A DNA stretch of 48,168 nt from Flammulina velutipes. Lineage: Eukaryota > Basidiomycota > Agaricomycetes > Agaricales > Physalacriaceae. The position numbers and the translations under genes were made by a program. Numbering within the stretch: position 1 is the stretch's first letter; the number at the start of each line of letters is the position of its first letter. The stretch spans positions 1-48,168 of the forward strand of contig JAALGH010000013.1 in assembly GCA_011800155.1 (NCBI GenBank), read 5' to 3'. The notes beneath the pieces are model-generated. The model was given only the letters and a program-made list of their open reading frames with translations. It was not told the DNA's origin and did not search any database. Below, piece by piece: positions 45,168-48,168 of this stretch.

Positions 45168-46453
45168 TATGGGACACGGCATCAAAGACCGAGTTTCCGG
45201 GTGTCAGAGTCTTTGCACAACGCTTGAAGAACGCGATTCTTGAAGCACATGATAACATTCTGGACACCCGAATTAAGCAAACACGCGACGCCAATAGACG
45301 TCGACGCCAAGTGCCATTCAAACTTGACGATTTGGTATATGTTTCTACTAAAAACATCACTTTACCAAAAGGTACTGCACGCAAACTGGTACCTAAGTAC
45401 ATCGGGCCGTTTCGAATTATCCGGGATTTTGATAATGGAACATTTGAGGTGGCGCTACCTGCGCGTCTCAAGCAACGGGGCATACATGGATCGTTTCATG
45501 CGTCCCTGTTGCGCATTCACGTTCCCAACGATGACCGACTATTCCCTGGTCGCAGCGAAACTCAAATCTTACCGTTTGACAAATTTGAAAATGAGTGGGC
45601 AGTAGATGCCATCACTGCTCACTGCGGGACCGGACAGGATCTCATGTTCACTGTGAAATGGAAGGCAGGGGATACTACCCTCCTCCCTCTCAAAGACGTC
45701 GAACATCTGCACGCACTACCTGAATATTTAGAGACTTTGGGTTTAGACTCGATCGACGATCTTAAACGCAACAAGGTTAAATCTTATTCGGTGCCTACCG
45801 ATGTTGATCCGCAGATACTGTACGCCGGCGCCATCTCGTTAGAGATTAATCACTTTGGCGATGCTCACGGAAACAGTGGATTGTATAAAGGTTATACAGG
45901 ACAAGGATTGGACTTCATAAACTCACTAGCACCATTCCTACAACTCCATTTCCTGTCTCCCCTTTTCCGCCAACTCTATCCACTATCTACCATGGCTCCG
46001 CCTCCCCGCCCTATCGAATCCTATAACCTTCACCCCCGCGTCGTCATTCTTGGTCATAACTCCGTCGTCGTGCAGGCATCGGTGAAACAACGCAGAGAAG
46101 GATACGAAGATAGCAACTTCGCACGCGATCAGGTCGAGGGAATCTTTACCCACGACAATGTCCTCCGCCAGGCCTCTAAAACCAGCTCGTTTCCAGAAAA
46201 CTATACATCTCCCTTCGGTTTCGAATACTTCACCAAAGTCCTCAATCATAGTCCGCACTGGAAGGACCACTTTTGCACCATCGATCGATCCGAGGGAAAG
46301 ATCCACGTCCCTGATAATCGCCCTCCGCGCATCAACAATCTCCTACCCCCGTTCCGATCCAGGTCACTCAAAACGAGGTCGATTACGAGGAGCTCCAGAG
46401 CTACCGAGCCAATATCGCACGCAGGACCGCCAGGGACGATGAGAGGTTTATGA
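45164..46453 (+). CDS. Integrase C-terminus with GPY/F and chromo-like module, fused in frame to a downstream ORF
   Basis: Overlaps the end of pol by 4 bp in the -1 frame. It begins MIWDTASKTEFPGVRVFAQR, the usual continuation of fungal Ty3 integrases after GR-x-P. KYIGPFRIIRDF is the GPY/F module (about 45390-45425). WAVDAITAHCG and FTVKWKAGDTTLLPLKDV with LPEYLETLG resemble a chromodomain (about 45596-45740), which in chromoviruses guides insertion to chromatin. The frame has no stop before ATG 45992, where a further basic segment starts (MAPPPRPIESYNLHPRVV). Near 46348 the coding sense moves to the -1 frame at a run of five C. Confidence 0.75.
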   Translation: MIWDTASKTEFPGVRVFAQRLKNAILEAHDNILDTRIKQTRDANRRRRQVPFKLDDLVYVSTKNITLPKGTARKLVPKYIGPFRIIRDFDNGTFEVALPARLKQRGIHGSFHASLLRIHVPNDDRLFPGRSETQILPFDKFENEWAVDAITAHCGTGQDLMFTVKWKAGDTTLLPLKDVEHLHALPEYLETLGLDSIDDLKRNKVKSYSVPTDVDPQILYAGAISLEINHFGDAHGNSGLYKGYTGQGLDFINSLAPFLQLHFLSPLFRQLYPLSTMAPPPRPIESYNLHPRVVILGHNSVVVQASVKQRREGYEDSNFARDQVEGIFTHDNVLRQASKTSSFPENYTSPFGFEYFTKVLNHSPHWKDHFCTIDRSEGKIHVPDNRPPRINNLLPPFRSRSLKTRSITRSSRATEPISHAGPPGTMRGL

Positions 46454-46734
46454 TGTCGAAGCTTAGGAGGAAGAAGGAGACAGAGGCGAAGAAGGGGTTG
46501 AAGACGAAACTCACGGAGAGCCGGCTTAGAGGGATACACCGCACCTTCGTCCATGCCCGCCAGCCGGGTCCCTATCCCCAATCCACGCTAATCACTCCCG
46601 TGGCTGGACCCAGTACTCTCAACCCGCGGGCTCCGGACTTCGTTCCGTCAGAGAAGGACGCGTCGGCGGATGAAGATGATGACTTGGCTAACTACCAGGA
46701 TGATGGTGAGGCTATGCAGGAGGATGAGGAGTAG
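45992..46734 (+). CDS. 3'-terminal ORF of the retrotransposon, frame change at about 46348
   Basis: Begins at ATG 45992 (context ACCATGG). The first part has HFCTIDRSEGKIHVPD. After the C-run at 46347-46351 the next frame reads TPVPIQVTQNEVDYEELQSY and continues with basic KLRRKKETEAKKG to TAG 46732-46734, ending in an acidic tail. I recall a small extra ORF at this place in agaric Ty3 elements; function unknown. Confidence 0.5.
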
Positions 46735-46762
46735 ATCTTCTCTCGAAGATCTGGAGGGCGTA

Positions 46763-47060
46763 TGTAACGATTCGATACACGTTCTCCGGTCCGGTTACCG
46801 TAACATCATACCGGCCTCATCGTTCCTGTTCTAACTCGTTCGTATTCATAGAAACTGTACTGGTATATAGCTATGCCAGTAACTACTATACCTTGGCTCA
46901 AGTATATAAGGCTCATGTACTTACCACTGTAAAGTAGACTACTCGGAATTTCAACACATATCCTAGTCATTCTGCGTACTGTTTCTCGCCGGTCGAGAAA
47001 CCTCTAAAACAAACAACTACAACTCGTGTGGGCTACGGTAACTCCTACCCGAACCTCACA
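46763..47060 (+). repeat. 3' LTR (298 bp)
   Basis: Identical to the 5' LTR. The preceding bases (GAAGATCTGGAGGGCGTA) are only moderately purine-rich, so the polypurine tract is not obvious. Confidence 0.95.
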
Positions 47061-47065
47061 GATCA
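47061..47065. repeat. Target-site duplication, right copy, LTR element
   Basis: GATCA. Confidence 0.9.
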
Positions 47066-48168
47066 TATCCTCACCATGTACCAAAGGGGTGTATCTTCGA
47101 GGTCTACCTAAGACCTGGGCTCCAAGATATCATCTATATGATGTTAAATGATTATTGGAACAGTCCTAAAGATGTAGATATGCGAACCAATGAGTGTACT
47201 TGAGGAGGAAGGGTGACTAAGAGTTTACCTATTCTCATGAATGTTCGCATTTTTACACACTGGGGTCACCTCTAGAGTGTTAATACATCATCTATAATGG
47301 TAATAGAACACATTGGGACAGCCCAGAGGTTAGAGGAAGTTGATGGTATGTGTGCTTTGGTGGGGGACATTATTTGGGGTATATCCAAGGTTTTGACCGC
47401 ATTTTTGACACTCCAGACCTCATCTAACTCATGATTATAAGAGTATATACATATATCTTTGAATATAAGATGTCCCCAGATGATGGCAAGCAGGTGGGGT
47501 GGCTCGACGATGTGTGGCGGAATTTTTGGGTATTTTGATCAAATCCAATGGTCCTGCTGACCTGGGGGACTAACTGAGTGTTATATGCAATGCCCCAAAG
47601 GTTCATAAACGACTTCCAGGTAACTTGAAGTCACCCCAATGCGAGGGAAAAGTGCTGCTCCCTTTTTGGTGCTTTTTAAGGGATTTTCAATAATGTTTGG
47701 CTTGTTTCTCAGCCAGTTCTTCCTCTTTTTACACGGTTCTTTATGCTGCACACATCTAAATTTTAAGGAGAACAGCCAGACTAACGCCTGGTGGATCCGA
47801 GGTATGTGCTCCTCGTCAAAAATGCGCCACACATTGTTTATTGCTGGTTTCAGCAGCTACCACCTGTCCTTGCTTGTTCCTGCTACTTTAAGACTTTCTA
47901 TTTTATACTCTTTATATAGCCCCCATATACCCACCTATATCCTGGCAATAGCCCAGCATTTATGCTGGACCCACAATTGTACCCTGCTATCAATCCTCCA
48001 TCAGGCATTCCCATCCTCTCCCCCATCAGCCCCATCATTTCCCCTGATCTGTAGTTCCTGGTGCCACATATCCCCATTCCCTGCTCATCCTATCAAATGC
48101 TGCTATCTATCTGCTGTCTATATCTGGCCTTCTCTATCTAGCTATCTAATATCTAATCTGCACCAGTA
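47061..48168. mobile_element. Foldback element 4, right part, continuing past the window
   Basis: Continues the loop and gives the right arm, inverse of 35444-36300 with few differences. Split from the left part by the LTR retrotransposon. Confidence 0.8.

Larger units (their letters stand above)
36559..47060 (+). mobile_element. Ty3/gypsy (chromovirus-like) LTR retrotransposon, 10,502 bp
   Basis: Two identical 298-bp LTRs starting TGTAACG and ending CTCACA, with GATCA duplicated at 36554-36558 and 47061-47065. Element 3 carries the uninterrupted site (GATATGATCTTTG near 29165), confirming the insertion. Order is gag, protease, reverse transcriptase, RNase H, integrase with chromo-like end, and a further ORF, which is the Ty3/gypsy order. 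The identical LTRs imply a recent insertion. The coding part has one in-frame TAG and four -1 frame changes. No tRNA-type TGG primer site follows the 5' LTR; TGACTAG at 36861-36867 is complementary to CTAGTCA inside the LTR (about 36762), a weak hint of self-priming. Confidence 0.95.

Overview
The window looks like nuclear DNA of a mushroom-forming basidiomycete (Agaricomycetes). The reasons are short GT-AG introns of about 45-70 nt in every gene, a KDZ-superfamily transposase with its CxC2-type N-terminal region, the F-box and sugar-transporter gene types, and a chromovirus-like Ty3/gypsy retrotransposon of agaric type. All calls come from reading the sequence; no database was searched.

Layout. 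1-171 is the 5' end of a gene leaving the window on the left. 412-20826 is a KDZ island: a KDZ transposase gene (14606-20826, +) preceded by a set of small multi-exon genes I cannot name. These are a degenerate gene A (904-4369, -), two paralogous basic/coiled genes (4743-5471, - and 11477-12159, +), a long Trp-rich C-terminal gene (6125-8638, +), a five-exon acidic cysteine-rich gene (8895-9815, +), a basic gene (12501-13467, +) and a gene with two short segments resembling the RNase H1 N-terminal fold (13652-14408, +). 20827-23221 is repeat-rich spacer. 23222-27249 is a sugar-porter MFS gene broken by a 1.8-kb transposon and a nonsense codon. 27619-32426 is an F-box gene (-) broken by a 2.5-kb foldback element. 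32427-34952 holds no gene I can name. 34953-35320 is a hAT-type MITE. 35444 to the window end is a foldback element carrying a 10.5-kb LTR retrotransposon (36559-47060).

The most notable content is a family of about 2.47-2.49-kb foldback elements: two inverted arms of about 1.05 kb around a loop of about 0.37 kb. There are three complete copies (1849-4321, 17041-19534, 27930-30403), one copy split by the retrotransposon, and diverged arm fragments inside another transposon. Target-site duplications mark each complete copy. All three sit in coding exons, and removing the element plus one duplication copy restores the reading frame: in gene A, in the KDZ transposase and in the F-box gene. The copies share the same core but carry different terminal sequences and different duplication lengths (10, 10 and 7 bp), so this is a modular family. 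No transposase is encoded in them.

The KDZ transposase reads open through every exon once the foldback element is removed, with D, D and E candidates in place, so the foldback insertion is the only visible lesion. The LTR retrotransposon has two identical 298-bp LTRs and a clean 5-bp duplication, so it is young, yet its reading frame has an in-frame TAG and four -1 shifts. Similar one-base losses occur in genes A and B, which raises the possibility of sequencing deletions.
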